Source: Paraescarpia echinospica
Lineage: Eukaryota > Annelida > Polychaeta > Sabellida > Siboglinidae
DNA length: 64,000 nt
Direction: 5' to 3'
Assembly: GCA_020002185.1 (NCBI GenBank)
Contig: CM034532.1
Location: 29,474,914-29,538,913, forward strand
Made by a program: the position numbers and the translations under genes. Position 1 is the stretch's first letter, and each line of letters begins with the position of its first letter. Below the pieces are notes generated by a model that saw only the letters and a list, made by a program, of their open reading frames with translations, was not told the DNA's origin and searched no databases. This document shows, piece by piece, positions 23,256-35,061 of the stretch.

Positions 23256-23413
23256 CCAACGGAAATTCACTGACTAATTTAAGTTGTTATGATAAATTGT
23301 ACAACTCCTTCATATGTCGATATTCTAGTGCTATTATGAGATTATACACGTTACTTTATGTAGCTGGATACAATATATGTTTGTTATGCATGTTTATTGG
23401 TGTAGATTATCAT

Positions 23414-23600
<187 letters not shown>

Positions 23601-24884
23601 TTGTGTTTGTGTTAGTGTCATCCTCCTGTGTTTACCAACGCTTGCACATGATGTGCACCGGAGCACACCATCTAATCGAGTCCGCGTCTTCCTGATAGAA
23701 CGTAGCACGTCAGAATACTGTAGCGGCATTGATAAATGAAACACTAACATGCTTCAGCGTCCCTCAACCATTCAATCGACGTAATAATTCATGACGTTCT
23801 GACGACGTTCATTAATGGGCTGTCTTTCCTAATTAAATTACAGTTAATTGACGCAGGGAGGCTGACGCTACTACCCTGGATCCGCAGTGAAAGTATCTGC
23901 TTTCGACCGAAGTCCCTGAGTAGAGTTGGTCTTTGACAATATGCCGTGCCCGCTTAGTTATGTACCTTTCAAGATTTAGACTCGTATTAAACGTAACGCA
24001 GAAGCAGTGACTGAGAATTTGTCAACGTAGGAAACATAAACGAAAACATAATCGTAAATGCTTCTTCGATAGCGACGAGCAACGAACGGTGATCAATGTT
24101 AATAAGAACACTACGTCGAGGTCGTCTATGCCTTGTATAAGTAACACATGAAGGATGCACAAGACATAGCGTTGAGGATGTCTTTGGGAGAATACGCTCA
24201 CAGCTGTTCAAAAGAGAGACCTGGTGAACATTAACATGCGTACAAAATATATGTAGGTCAACAGAATCTAAAAGATGCAGAACAAGCAATGACACGAAAT
24301 GGTTATCTTAAGTGTGATGGAAAGAGCTATTTCTCAAGTAATGGCGAACGACGATATTGAATATTATTTGAAAATGTACGTGTTGCACGGGCGACGGGGG
24401 ATTTAGCGACACAATTGAACTTCTCGTGGTTAATAAGTCGGTGTTGATGGCGATGCCATGTCGACCACTGTTGACGATTACTATAAGCTGTCTCCAACCA
24501 ATCCTGTCTCTTGTTGATTCTCTCAACTCGTCCATTGTCAGCTTTCTTATATCCCTGATCTCATCCATCCATCCATCTCATGTGTGGTTTTCTCTATTCC
24601 GCTTGCCTTTATTAATTCCGATCATTATTGGTTTTTCCAAGCTGTCGTCTTCTATGCGCAAGATTGGTCGCAGTAAGACAGCATCTGGTTTGAGATTTAT
24701 GTTTGTAGTAGGAAGACAGGCTTCTTCAAGGAATGAGCTGCGTTATCTCATCCTTCAATATATCTTAATCATCATCTGAAGTCATCATCATATGTTGAAA
24801 CTGTCGATTCGATTCCCTTCCCTCATCTTAATGATCGACGATTCGTCGAAGCATTCACAAGTTAGACATATTGGTTCACATTGC
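23601..24884. other. Unassigned unique block, copy 1 of duplicated segment
   Basis: No gene recognised. The same sequence recurs at 28133-29421 with a 9-bp difference (one versus two copies of a caaaccatt-like phrase near 23770/28300). The segment 23775-23890 has several TAATTA/ATTAAT motifs (cctaattaaattacagttaa) in otherwise unremarkable sequence. Minus frames 24295-23987 and 24568-24308 have no recognisable domain. Confidence 0.6.
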
Positions 24885-26110
24885 ACAGTAGTGTAGCATC
24901 GTTGTTGCAGTGAAGAAACTGTAGTACGCGCAGTAGTGTAGCGATGTTGTTGCAGTGAAATAACTGTAGTACGCGCAGTAGTGTAGCATCGTTTTTGCAG
25001 TGAAGTAACTGTAGTACGCGCAGTAGTGTAGCGATGTTGTTGCAGTGAAGTAACTGTAGTACGCGCAGTTGTGTAACATCGCTGTTGCAGTGAAATAACT
25101 GTAGTACGCGCAGTTGTGTAACATCGCTGTTGCAGTGAAATAACTGTAGTACGCACAATAGTGTAGCATCGTTTTTGCAGTGAAGTAACTGTAGTACGCG
25201 CAGTAGTGTAGCAACGTTGTTGCAGTGAAGTAACTGTAGTACGAGCAGTAGTGTTGCAACGTTGTTGCTGTGAGGTAACTGTAGTACGCGCAGTAGTGTT
25301 GCAACGTTGTTGCAGTGAAGTAACTGTAGTACGCGCAGTAGTGTAGCAAAATTGTTGCAGTGATATAACTGTAGTACGCGCAGTAGTGTTGCAACGTTGT
25401 TGCTGTGAGGTAACTGTAGTACGCGCAGTAGTGTTGCAACGTTGTTGCTGTGAGGTAACTGTAGTACGCGTAGTAGTGTTGCAACGTTGTTGCTGTGAGG
25501 TAACTGTAATACACGCAGTAGTGTTGCAACGTTGTTGCTGTGAGGTAACTGCAGTACGCGCAGTAGTGTTGCAACGTTGTTGCTGTGATGTAACTGTAGT
25601 ACGCGCAGTGGTGTTGCAACGTTGTTGCTGTGAGGTAACTGTAGTACGCGCAGTAGTGTTGCAACGTTGTTGCTGTGAGGTAACTGTAGTACGCGCAGTA
25701 GTGTTGCAACGTTGTTGCTGTGAGGTAACTGTAGTACGCGCAGTAGAGTTGCAACGTTGTTGCTGTGATGTAACTGTAGTACGCGCAGTAGTGTTGCAAC
25801 GTTGTTGCTGTGATGTAACTGTAGTACGCGCAGTAGTGTTGCAACATTGTTGCTGTGAGGTAACTGTAGTACACGCAGTAGTGTTGCAACGTTGTTGTTG
25901 TGAGGTAACTGTAGTATGCGCAGTAGTGTTGCAACGTTGTTGCTGTGATGTAACTGTAGTACGCGCAGTAGTTTTGCATCGTTGTTGCTGTGATGTAACT
26001 GTAGTACGCGCAGTAGTGTTGCAACGTTGTTGCTGTGAGGTAACTGTAATACACGCAGTAGTGTTGCAACGTTGTTGCTGTGATGTAACTGTAGTACGCA
26101 CAGTAGTGTT
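24885..26110. repeat. 45-bp minisatellite, ~27 copies (left contig copy)
   Basis: Units of the form gtaactgtagtacgcgcagt, agtgttgcaacgttgttgct and gtgag. Left units differ systematically (gtagc, tgcagtgaa) from right units (gttgc, tgctgtgag), so the array has a gradient of variants. Because 45 is a multiple of three, 285-445-codon frames run through both strands; these are repeat translations. Confidence 0.95.
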
Positions 26111-27037
26111 TAACAAGATTGCCATCCAGAAAATTACTCTGGATGGCAGGTGGACAAGGAAGCCTTTTGGCTTATCGAGAGTCCAATACGTTTTATCTAC
26201 ATGTATCCCGCCTTTTTTAGGTGTGTGTCGATTTTATTTTTAAACATATTCACGCTACTAGCACCAACACAATCAGGAGATAATCTGTTCCATTCATTTA
26301 CAGTCCTTTGTGAGAATGAGAACTTTCTTATATCTAATCTACACTGCTCCTTTACTAATGTAGCTTCATGTCCTCTGGTCCTTCTATTTTTCTTAACTGA
26401 GAAAAAAATGTTTCTATCAATATTTTCATAACCATTCAATATTTTAAACACTTCTATGTGATCTCCTCTCAATCTCCTGGTCTCTAATGTTGTTAAACCA
26501 CATTCTTTTAGGCGTATTTCGTAACTAAGATCCCTCAGATTTGGTATCATTTTAGTCGCTCTCCTCTGTACTCTTTCTAGCATATCTATGTCCTTCTTGC
26601 GATATGGCCTCCATGCTTGTATACAATATTCTAAATGAGGCCTCACTATTGTTTTGTACAGCGGTACTATTAATTCTTTTTTCTTATACGCTATATTTTG
26701 CCTAATTAATCCAAGGATTTGATTTCCCTTTGACGCTGCAATTCCGCACTGCTCTGAAACCTTCATATCAGCACTAATGGTTAACCCTAAGTCCTTTCTT
26801 TTACAGTAGTACTTAGAACAGTACCCCCCATTTTATATTTTACCTCTTCATTCCCATGACCTGTGTGGAGGCATTTACATTTCCCAAAATTGAACAGCAT
26901 TTGCCACTTTTCAGACCATTTGATCAACCTATCAAGATCATCTTGTAAATGCTGTCCTTCTCCATCACTTTTAATCCTTCTAAACATTTTGTATCATCCG
27001 CAAATTTTAACACCTTGCTTGTTATATCATCGTCCAA
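26111..27037 (-). mobile_element. CR1 retrotransposon 3' part, cut by the assembly gap
   Basis: Minus-strand CR1 with the 3' end at 26111 (taacaagattgccatcc, the complement of the aatcttgtta tail) and coding sequence running right until the N block. It matches 30648-31574 almost base for base. Relative to that copy it has single-base losses around 26800, 26960 and 26990 that break the frame (fragments 26766-26197 and 26987-26787). The extra errors cluster towards the contig end, which suggests low-quality terminal sequence rather than real decay. Confidence 0.9.
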
Positions 27038-28037
27038 NNNNNNNNNNNNNNNNNNNNNNNNNNNNNNNNNNNNNNNNNNNNNNNNNNNNNNNNNNNNNNN
27101 NNNNNNNNNNNNNNNNNNNNNNNNNNNNNNNNNNNNNNNNNNNNNNNNNNNNNNNNNNNNNNNNNNNNNNNNNNNNNNNNNNNNNNNNNNNNNNNNNNNN
27201 NNNNNNNNNNNNNNNNNNNNNNNNNNNNNNNNNNNNNNNNNNNNNNNNNNNNNNNNNNNNNNNNNNNNNNNNNNNNNNNNNNNNNNNNNNNNNNNNNNNN
27301 NNNNNNNNNNNNNNNNNNNNNNNNNNNNNNNNNNNNNNNNNNNNNNNNNNNNNNNNNNNNNNNNNNNNNNNNNNNNNNNNNNNNNNNNNNNNNNNNNNNN
27401 NNNNNNNNNNNNNNNNNNNNNNNNNNNNNNNNNNNNNNNNNNNNNNNNNNNNNNNNNNNNNNNNNNNNNNNNNNNNNNNNNNNNNNNNNNNNNNNNNNNN
27501 NNNNNNNNNNNNNNNNNNNNNNNNNNNNNNNNNNNNNNNNNNNNNNNNNNNNNNNNNNNNNNNNNNNNNNNNNNNNNNNNNNNNNNNNNNNNNNNNNNNN
27601 NNNNNNNNNNNNNNNNNNNNNNNNNNNNNNNNNNNNNNNNNNNNNNNNNNNNNNNNNNNNNNNNNNNNNNNNNNNNNNNNNNNNNNNNNNNNNNNNNNNN
27701 NNNNNNNNNNNNNNNNNNNNNNNNNNNNNNNNNNNNNNNNNNNNNNNNNNNNNNNNNNNNNNNNNNNNNNNNNNNNNNNNNNNNNNNNNNNNNNNNNNNN
27801 NNNNNNNNNNNNNNNNNNNNNNNNNNNNNNNNNNNNNNNNNNNNNNNNNNNNNNNNNNNNNNNNNNNNNNNNNNNNNNNNNNNNNNNNNNNNNNNNNNNN
27901 NNNNNNNNNNNNNNNNNNNNNNNNNNNNNNNNNNNNNNNNNNNNNNNNNNNNNNNNNNNNNNNNNNNNNNNNNNNNNNNNNNNNNNNNNNNNNNNNNNNN
28001 NNNNNNNNNNNNNNNNNNNNNNNNNNNNNNNNNNNNN
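27038..28037. other. Assembly gap, exactly 1000 N
   Basis: A run of 1000 N, the usual fixed size for a gap of unknown length. The sequences either side are copies of each other (see findings). Confidence 1.
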
Positions 28038-28068
<31 letters not shown>

Positions 28069-28132
28069 CATAATATGTATGTATGTATGTTTGTTTGTTT
28101 GTTTGTTTGTGTGTGTGTGTTTTTGTGTTTGT
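28038..28132. repeat. (CA)n, GTAT and GTTT runs right of the gap
   Basis: About 13 CA units followed by the same tatataca, tatgtatg and (TTTG)n order as 23520-23600. The right contig starts inside the microsatellite, a typical place for contigs to break. Confidence 0.95.
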
Positions 28133-29421
28133 GTTTGTGTTAGTGTCATCCTCCTGTGTTTACCAACGCTTGCACATGATGTGCACCGGAGCACACCATC
28201 TAATCGAGTCCGCGTCTTCCTGATAGAACGTAGCACGTCAGAATACTGTAGCGGCATTGATAAATGAAACACTAACATGCTTCAGCGTCCCTCAACCATT
28301 CAAACCATTCAATCGACGTAATAATTCATGACGTTCTGACGACGTTCATTAATGGGCTGTCTTTCCTAATTAAATTACAGTTAATTGACGCAGGGAGGCT
28401 GACGCTACTACCCTGGATCCGCAGTGAAAGTATCTGCTTTCGACCGAAGTCCCTGAGTAGAGTTGGTCTTTGACAATATGCCGTGCCCGCTTAGTTATGT
28501 ACCTTTCAAGATTTAGACTCGTATTAAACGTAACGCAGAAGCAGTGACTGAGAATTTGTCAACGTAGGAAACATAAACGAAAACATAATCGTAAATGCTT
28601 CTTCGATAGCGACGAGCAACGAACGGTGATCAATGTTAATAAGAACACTACGTCGAGGTCGTCTATGCCTTGTATAAGTAACACATGAAGGATGCACAAG
28701 ACATAGCGTTGAGGATGTCTTTGGGAGAATACGCTCACAGCTGTTCAAAAGAGAGACCTGGTGAACATTAACATGCGTACAAAATATATGTAGGTCAACA
28801 GAATCTAAAAGATGCAGAACAAGCAATGACACGAAATGGTTATCTTAAGTGTGATGGAAAGAGCTATTTCTCAAGTAATGGCGAACGACGATATTGAATA
28901 TTATTTGAAAATGTACGTGTTGCACGGGCGACGGGGGATTTAGCGACACAATTGAACTTCTCGTGGTTAATAAGTCGGTGTTGATGGCGATGCCATGTCG
29001 ACCACTGTTGACGATTACTATAAGCTGTCTCCAACCAATCCTGTCTCTTGTTGATTCTCTCAACTCGTCCATTGTCAGCTTTCTTATATCCCTGATCTCA
29101 TCCATCCATCCATCTCATGTGTGGTTTTCTCTATTCCGCTTGCCTTTATTAATTCCGATCATTATTGGTTTTTCCAAGCTGTCGTCTTCTATGCGCAAGA
29201 TTGGTCGCAGTAAGACAGCATCTGGTTTGAGATTTATGTTTGTAGTAGGAAGACAGGCTTCTTCAAGGAATGAGCTGCGTTATCTCATCCTTCAATATAT
29301 CTTAATCATCATCTGAAGTCATCATCATATGTTGAAACTGTCGATTCGATTCCCTTCCCTCATCTTAATGATCGACGATTCGTCGAAGCATTCACAAGTT
29401 AGACATATTGGTTCACATTGC
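28133..29421. other. Unassigned unique block, copy 2 of duplicated segment
   Basis: Near-identical to 23601-24884. No gene recognised. Only the 9-bp indel near 28300 was found on inspection. Confidence 0.6.
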
Positions 29422-30647
29422 ACAGTAGTGTAGCATCGTTGTTGCAGTGAAGAAACTGTAGTACGCGCAGTAGTGTAGCGATGTTGTTGCAGTGAAATAA
29501 CTGTAGTACGCGCAGTAGTGTAGCATCGTTTTTGCAGTGAAGTAACTGTAGTACGCGCAGTAGTGTAGCGATGTTGTTGCAGTGAAGTAACTGTAGTACG
29601 CGCAGTTGTGTAACATCGCTGTTGCAGTGAAATAACTGTAGTACGCGCAGTTGTGTAACATCGCTGTTGCAGTGAAATAACTGTAGTACGCACAATAGTG
29701 TAGCATCGTTTTTGCAGTGAAGTAACTGTAGTACGCGCAGTAGTGTAGCAACGTTGTTGCAGTGAAGTAACTGTAGTACGAGCAGTAGTGTTGCAACGTT
29801 GTTGCTGTGAGGTAACTGTAGTACGCGCAGTAGTGTTGCAACGTTGTTGCAGTGAAGTAACTGTAGTACGCGCAGTAGTGTAGCAAAATTGTTGCAGTGA
29901 TATAACTGTAGTACGCGCAGTAGTGTTGCAACGTTGTTGCTGTGAGGTAACTGTAGTACGCGCAGTAGTGTTGCAACGTTGTTGCTGTGAGGTAACTGTA
30001 GTACGCGTAGTAGTGTTGCAACGTTGTTGCTGTGAGGTAACTGTAATACACGCAGTAGTGTTGCAACGTTGTTGCTGTGAGGTAACTGCAGTACGCGCAG
30101 TAGTGTTGCAACGTTGTTGCTGTGATGTAACTGTAGTACGCGCAGTGGTGTTGCAACGTTGTTGCTGTGAGGTAACTGTAGTACGCGCAGTAGTGTTGCA
30201 ACGTTGTTGCTGTGAGGTAACTGTAGTACGCGCAGTAGTGTTGCAACGTTGTTGCTGTGAGGTAACTGTAGTACGCGCAGTAGAGTTGCAACGTTGTTGC
30301 TGTGATGTAACTGTAGTACGCGCAGTAGTGTTGCAACGTTGTTGCTGTGATGTAACTGTAGTACGCGCAGTAGTGTTGCAACATTGTTGCTGTGAGGTAA
30401 CTGTAGTACACGCAGTAGTGTTGCAACGTTGTTGTTGTGAGGTAACTGTAGTATGCGCAGTAGTGTTGCAACGTTGTTGCTGTGATGTAACTGTAGTACG
30501 CGCAGTAGTTTTGCATCGTTGTTGCTGTGATGTAACTGTAGTACGCGCAGTAGTGTTGCAACGTTGTTGCTGTGAGGTAACTGTAATACACGCAGTAGTG
30601 TTGCAACGTTGTTGCTGTGATGTAACTGTAGTACGCACAGTAGTGTT
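29422..30647. repeat. 45-bp minisatellite, ~27 copies (right contig copy)
   Basis: Unit-by-unit match to 24885-26110, including rare variants (gtaatacacgcag, tagagttgc, catcgttgttgc) in the same order. It is interrupted at 30647 by the CR1 insertion and resumes at 32104. Confidence 0.95.
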
Positions 30648-32105
30648 TAACAAGATTGCCATCCAGAAAATTACTCTGGATGGCAGGTGGACAAGGAAGC
30701 CTTTTGGCTTATCGAGAGTCCAATACGTTTTATCTACATGTATCCCGCCTTTTTTAGGTGTGTGTCGATTTTATTTTTAAACATATTCACGCTACTAGCA
30801 CCAACACAATCAGGAGATAATCTGTTCCATTCATTTACAGTCCTTTGTGAGAATGAGAACTTTCTTATATCTAATCTACACTGCTCCTTTACTAATGTAG
30901 CTTCATGTCCTCTGGTCCTTCTATCTTTCTTAACTGAGAAAAAAATGTTTCTATCAATATTTTCATAACCATTCAATATTTTAAACACTTCTATGTGATC
31001 TCCTCTCAATCTCCTGGTCTCTAATGTTGTTAAACCACATTCTTTTAGGCGTATTTCGTAACTAAGATCCCTCAGATTTGGTATCATTTTAGTCGCTCTC
31101 CTCTGTACTCTTTCTAGCATATCTATGTCCTTCTTGCGATATGGCCTCCATGCTTGTATACAATATTCTAAATGAGGCCTCACTATTGTTTTGTACAGCG
31201 GTACTATTAATTCTTTTTTCTTATACGCTATATTTCGCCTAATTAATCCAAGGATTTGATTTCCCTTTGACGCTGCAATTCCGCACTGCTCTGAAACCTT
31301 CATATCAGCACTAATGGTTAACCCCAAGTCCTTTTCTTTTACAGTAGTACTTAGAACAGTACCCCCCATTTTATATTTTACCTCTTCATTCCCATGACCT
31401 GTGTGGAGGCATTTACATTTCCCAAAATTGAACAGCATTTGCCACTTTTCAGACCATTTGATCAACCTATCAAGATCATCTTGTAAATGCTGTCTGTCTC
31501 CATCACTTTTAATCCTTCTAAACACTTTTGTATCATCCGCAAATTTTAACACCTTGCTTGTTATATCATCGTCCAAATCGTTGATATATATTAAGAATAA
31601 TATAGGTCCTAGTACTGATCCCTGTGGTACCCCACTCAATACCGATTTCCAGTTTGAAGCCTCCCCATCAACTACTACACGTTGTCTTCTGTCATTCAGC
31701 CATTTTTCTATCCAGTTTATTATACCATTTCCTATGCCATGGGCCTTTAGCTTAAGGAGTAATCTTTGATGTGGTACTTTGTCGAAAGCTTTTTGAAAAT
31801 CTAAATAGATGATATCTACTGGTGATCCCTCATCTACCCACCTAGTGATGTCTTCCAAAAAACATAACATATTTGTTAAGCATGACCTCGCTTTTAAAAA
31901 CCCATGTTGAGATGGGTTTATCAAGTTATGTTTAACAAGAAAATCCACCATGTGATCTTTAATTAGTCTTTCTAATAATTTGCAAATCACTGATGTTAAA
32001 CTCGCTGGTCTATAGTTCTCTGACTTGTTTCTCGAACCTTTTTTAAATAACGGTATAATGTTTGCCTCTTTCCATTCTAAAGGAACCACTCCCTCTTCTA
32101 ATTGT
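30648..32105 (-). mobile_element. 5'-truncated CR1 inserted in the 45-bp minisatellite
   Basis: About 1.46 kb of CR1 on the minus strand with minisatellite units on both sides. The 3' terminus (30648) carries one aatcttgtta-type tail unit and the 5' truncation is at about 32103, within the linker before the RT domain. No clear target-site duplication is seen, and flanking units differ slightly (agtgtt left, taacgttg right). Single clean insertion with an uninterrupted frame implies a recent event. Confidence 0.9.
30734..32089 (-). CDS. CR1 ORF2 C-terminal part: reverse transcriptase, uninterrupted
   Basis: 451 codons without a stop or shift, ending in a natural TAG/TAA-type stop. The order is typical of CR1: PLFKKGSRNKSENYRPASLT (fingers), SQHGFLKARSCLTNML, IIYLDFQKAFDKVPHQRLLL (motif A), SGVPQGSVLGPILFLIYIND (motif B), KFADDTKVF (catalytic FADD at 31543-31532), the EKDLGLTI block, and then the C-terminal PLYKTIVRPHLEYCIQAW and VQRRATKMI region with the [11 protein letters not shown] ending. 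The enzyme would copy CR1 RNA at a nicked target. The ORF1 and endonuclease regions are missing, so it is a fragment. The residue listed as start is only the first Met; the frame is open up to the truncation. It is the best reference in the window for repairing interpretation of the other CR1 copies. Confidence 0.85.
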   Translation of the reverse strand: MVPLEWKEANIIPLFKKGSRNKSENYRPASLTSVICKLLERLIKDHMVDFLVKHNLINPSQHGFLKARSCLTNMLCFLEDITRWVDEGSPVDIIYLDFQKAFDKVPHQRLLLKLKAHGIGNGIINWIEKWLNDRRQRVVVDGEASNWKSVLSGVPQGSVLGPILFLIYINDLDDDITSKVLKFADDTKVFRRIKSDGDRQHLQDDLDRLIKWSEKWQMLFNFGKCKCLHTGHGNEEVKYKMGGTVLSTTVKEKDLGLTISADMKVSEQCGIAASKGNQILGLIRRNIAYKKKELIVPLYKTIVRPHLEYCIQAWRPYRKKDIDMLERVQRRATKMIPNLRDLSYEIRLKECGLTTLETRRLRGDHIEVFKILNGYENIDRNIFFSVKKDRRTRGHEATLVKEQCRLDIRKFSFSQRTVNEWNRLSPDCVGASSVNMFKNKIDTHLKKAGYM

Positions 32106-32648
32106 AACGTTGTTGCTGTGATGTAACTGTAGTACGCGCAGTAGTGTTACAACGTTGTTGCTGTGAGGTAACTGTAGTACGCGAAGTAGTGTTGCAACGT
32201 TGTTGCTGTGATGTAACTGTAGTACGCGCAGTAGTGTAGCAACGTTGTTGCTGTGAGGTAACTGTAGTACGCGCAGTAGTGTTGCAACGTTGTTGCTGTG
32301 AGGTAACTGTAGTACGCGCAGTAGTGTAGCAACGTTGTTGCTGTGAGGTAACTGCAGTACGCGCAGTAGTGTAGCAACGTTGTTGCTGTGATGTAACTGT
32401 AGTACGCGCAGTAGTGTTGCAACGTTGTTGCTGTGATGTAACTGTAGTACGCACAGTAGTGTTGCAACGTTGTTGCTGTGAGGTAACTGTAGTACGCGCA
32501 GTAGTGTAGCAACGTTGTTGCTGTGAGGTAACTGTAGTACGCGCAGTAGTGTTGCAACGTTGTTGCTGTGATGTAACTGTAGTACGCGCAGTAGTGTATC
32601 AACGTTGTTGCTGTGAGGTAACTGTAGTACGCGCAGTAGTGTAGCAAC
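32106..32648. repeat. 45-bp minisatellite, ~12 copies, right of CR1 insertion
   Basis: Continuation of the array at 29422-30647, with the same unit and the same gttgc/gtagc variants. The array therefore had about 39 units before the CR1 insertion split it. Confidence 0.95.
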
Positions 32649-32767
32649 GAATGCTCGGCTGTCAGAGTATGTAACTCTTAGACCATTTGTAATTAGAGGC
32701 TTTATTCGGGCGCTGTGACAATGTTATGTCGTTATAATGTATCGGAAAACCTTGTGAAGTGAAAACA

Positions 32768-33102
32768 TAAAGTGAAAAGTAAAGAAATGGTTCTTATATA
32801 GCGTAATATCCAGTCATTAGGACTGCTGAAAGCGCTTTACACTTTACTATTTGGCAGACCTGTTCAATCAAAAACTATCTCGACTTCTCTGGGAAGTATT
32901 AAACCACGCTGTAATTAATGCGCGACGACTATTCGTACACACATATCCACCACTGCGTATAGTCAGGTACTCATTCACTCAGCCAAGTCAAACAATGTAG
33001 TGTGAATGAAATTGCCCATGGTTCGACACAGCAGCACATGATTCGAATCCGGGTTCGCGCGATTGAGAGTCCGATGCTCTATTCACTGCGCCACTGCGCT
33101 CC
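32768..33102 (-). mobile_element. tRNA-derived SINE, copy 1
   Basis: About 335 bp on the minus strand. The 5' head (33102 leftwards) reads ggagcgcagtggcgcagtga then atagagc, a tRNA-like A box, followed by a ggattcgaatc B box. The body is shared with 48614-48945. The 3' end carries agcgctttcagcagtcctaa and a ctatataagaacc tail like that of L2-clade LINEs. Confidence 0.85.
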
Positions 33103-33656
33103 ACGAACATCCGTTAAGAGATAGCGTCTGCGTAAATATGCTCATGGTCAGAATGTAGATGCATCAACGCGGACTGCGAACGTCAGGCCAATGACACAGA
33201 TCGTGTTACTGAAATATTAGGAATCCATGACTCACGTTCTTAACCCCGGCAACTAGATTATCTGTATTTGTAGTCTGAAGTGACTCTTTTGAGGCCAAGC
33301 TGCAGCGCTATCTCTGAACATTAAATACATCTCTCCCGCCACACTTCCTTCCATCTCCTCACTCCAATACTACAGTTCCCTTCTTGATCTGTTCTTGCCA
33401 GAACTTTCGGAGAACGACATCTTCAACAACCAAATGAAGATGGTGACGACGCAGAAGAAGATGAAAGTGAAGAAGAATAACAACAACAGCAGCAGCAACA
33501 AGAGAGTGGGCTGTACACGTGGAACACATGGATGGGAAACGACCAACGAAGAGAGGGGATGCTCTTAACAGAGTGAAGGTTAGAAGGAGAAAACGATAGC
33601 CATAACAAAGATATTAAGATGACGGACAGTGTGAAGAAAATTGGTGGGATTTGGAG
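33103..33656. other. Unassigned stretch
   Basis: Unique, with a short CAA/CAG-rich patch (33478-33505). No domain recognised. Confidence 0.5.
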
Positions 33657-34420
33657 AGGAGAACGAGAGGGTCGGGGATTGGCTGCGGTGTGAGCGGAGA
33701 ACGAGAGGGTCGGGGAGTGGCTACGGTGTGAGCGGAGAACGAGAGGGTCGGGGAATGGCTACGCTGTGAGAGGAGAACGAGAGGGTCGGGGAATGGCTAC
33801 GGTGTGAGAGGAGAACGAGAGGGTCGGGGAATGGCTACGGTGTGAGAGGAGAACGAGAGGGTCGGGGAATGGCTACGGTGTGAGCGGAGAACGAGAGGGT
33901 CGGGGAATGGCTACGGTGTGAGTGGAGAACGAGAGGGTCGGGGAATGGCTACGGTGTGAGAGGAGAACGAGAGGGTCGGGGAATGGCTACGATGTGAGAG
34001 GAGAACGAGAGGGTCCGGGAATGGCTACGGTGTGAGAGGAGAACGAGAGGGTCGGAGAATGGCTACGGTGTGAGAGGAGAACGAGAGGGTCGGAGAATGG
34101 CTACGGTGTGAGCGGAGAACGAGAGGGTCCGGGAATGGCTACGGTGTGAGAGGAGAACGAGAGGGTCGGGGAATGGCTACGGTGTGAGAGGAGAACGAGA
34201 GGGTCGGGGAATGGCTACGGTGTGAGAGGAGAACGAGAGGGTCGGGGAATGGCTACGGTGTGAGAGGAGAACGAGAGGGTCGGGGAATGGCTACGGTGTG
34301 AGAGGAGAACGAGAGGGTCGGGAATGGCTACGGTGTGAGCGGAGAACGAGAGGGTCAGGGAATGGTTACGGTGTGAGAGGAGAACGAGAGGGTCGGGGAA
34401 TGGATACGGTGTGAGTGGAG
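33657..34420. repeat. 38-bp minisatellite, ~20 copies
   Basis: Units of gagaacgagagggtcgggga followed by atggctacggtgtgagag, with gagcg/gagag/gagtg variants and a few gtccggg or gtcggag copies. One 37-bp unit near 34316-34330 lacks a G. Confidence 0.95.
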
Positions 34421-35061
34421 TCCAGTGGCGGAAGATGGAAAACAGAAACTACCCAGTAACAATATCGAGACCAGTCTCACCCCTGACTTCACTGACAAAG
34501 AGCAACAACACATGTCCCGCCATCAGCAAAAGGGCTCCTTGAACCATATATATATATATCAAGGCTATTGCAAGCCAATTTCACCACTAGCCAAACTTGT
34601 ATTAAAAACTGTGCAGGCCGTTTTGAGACAGGAAAATGTTTTCAGAGATAATTTGTGCAAGTGAGGAAACCTCCAAAAGAAACAACTGATAGTGTAATAT
34701 CATCGTGTAGACTGGAGATCCAGGGCAGTCATACAGATGGTGATGCATACTGCGTACATGCATGCATACGATATAGTTATTTTAGGGTTCAGTAGATTAC
34801 GATCACGCAATGAACAGTGCCTGTGGCTTTTGCTAAACTATTCATGAAATTAACGTTGTCGGTTTAAGTTACGGGAACTCAAAAATCAATTTCCTTCCTC
34901 AATTTTTTATAGTCTGACAAATGTCTCTCTCAGAACCATTATTTCCCAAAGTTGAGTTAGGAAACGTAAGGTGCGATCATTCGTAAGTGTGCATTAGCAC
35001 TGCAAATGCACTTCATACATATATCGCCAACCAAAGAACACGTCAACAAACATCTGCCTAC
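34421..35061. other. Unassigned stretch
   Basis: No gene recognised. Contains a short (TA)n run at 34548-34560 and a catgcatgcat patch at 34758. Confidence 0.5.

Larger units (their letters stand above)
22469..23411. repeat. 943-bp palindrome with tRNA-like segment in each arm
   Basis: The left arm (22469 to about 22892) is the reverse complement of the right arm (about 22988 to 23411), with a ~95-bp AT-rich centre. The termini match exactly (gataatctacacc against ggtgtagattatc). Along the arms only scattered substitutions and 1-3 bp indels are seen. Each arm has a tRNA-like stretch. The right terminus is followed within a few bases by (CA)n. It has the form of a fold-back element or of two inverted copies of one SINE-like unit joined head to head. 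Confidence 0.9.

Noticed and set aside
24788..26125. 445-codon minus frame (and its twin at 29325-30662)
   Set aside because: Translation of the 45-bp minisatellite with arbitrary ends.
26863..28278. Long frames across the N block
   Set aside because: They consist mainly of unknown bases; the gap has no defined sequence.
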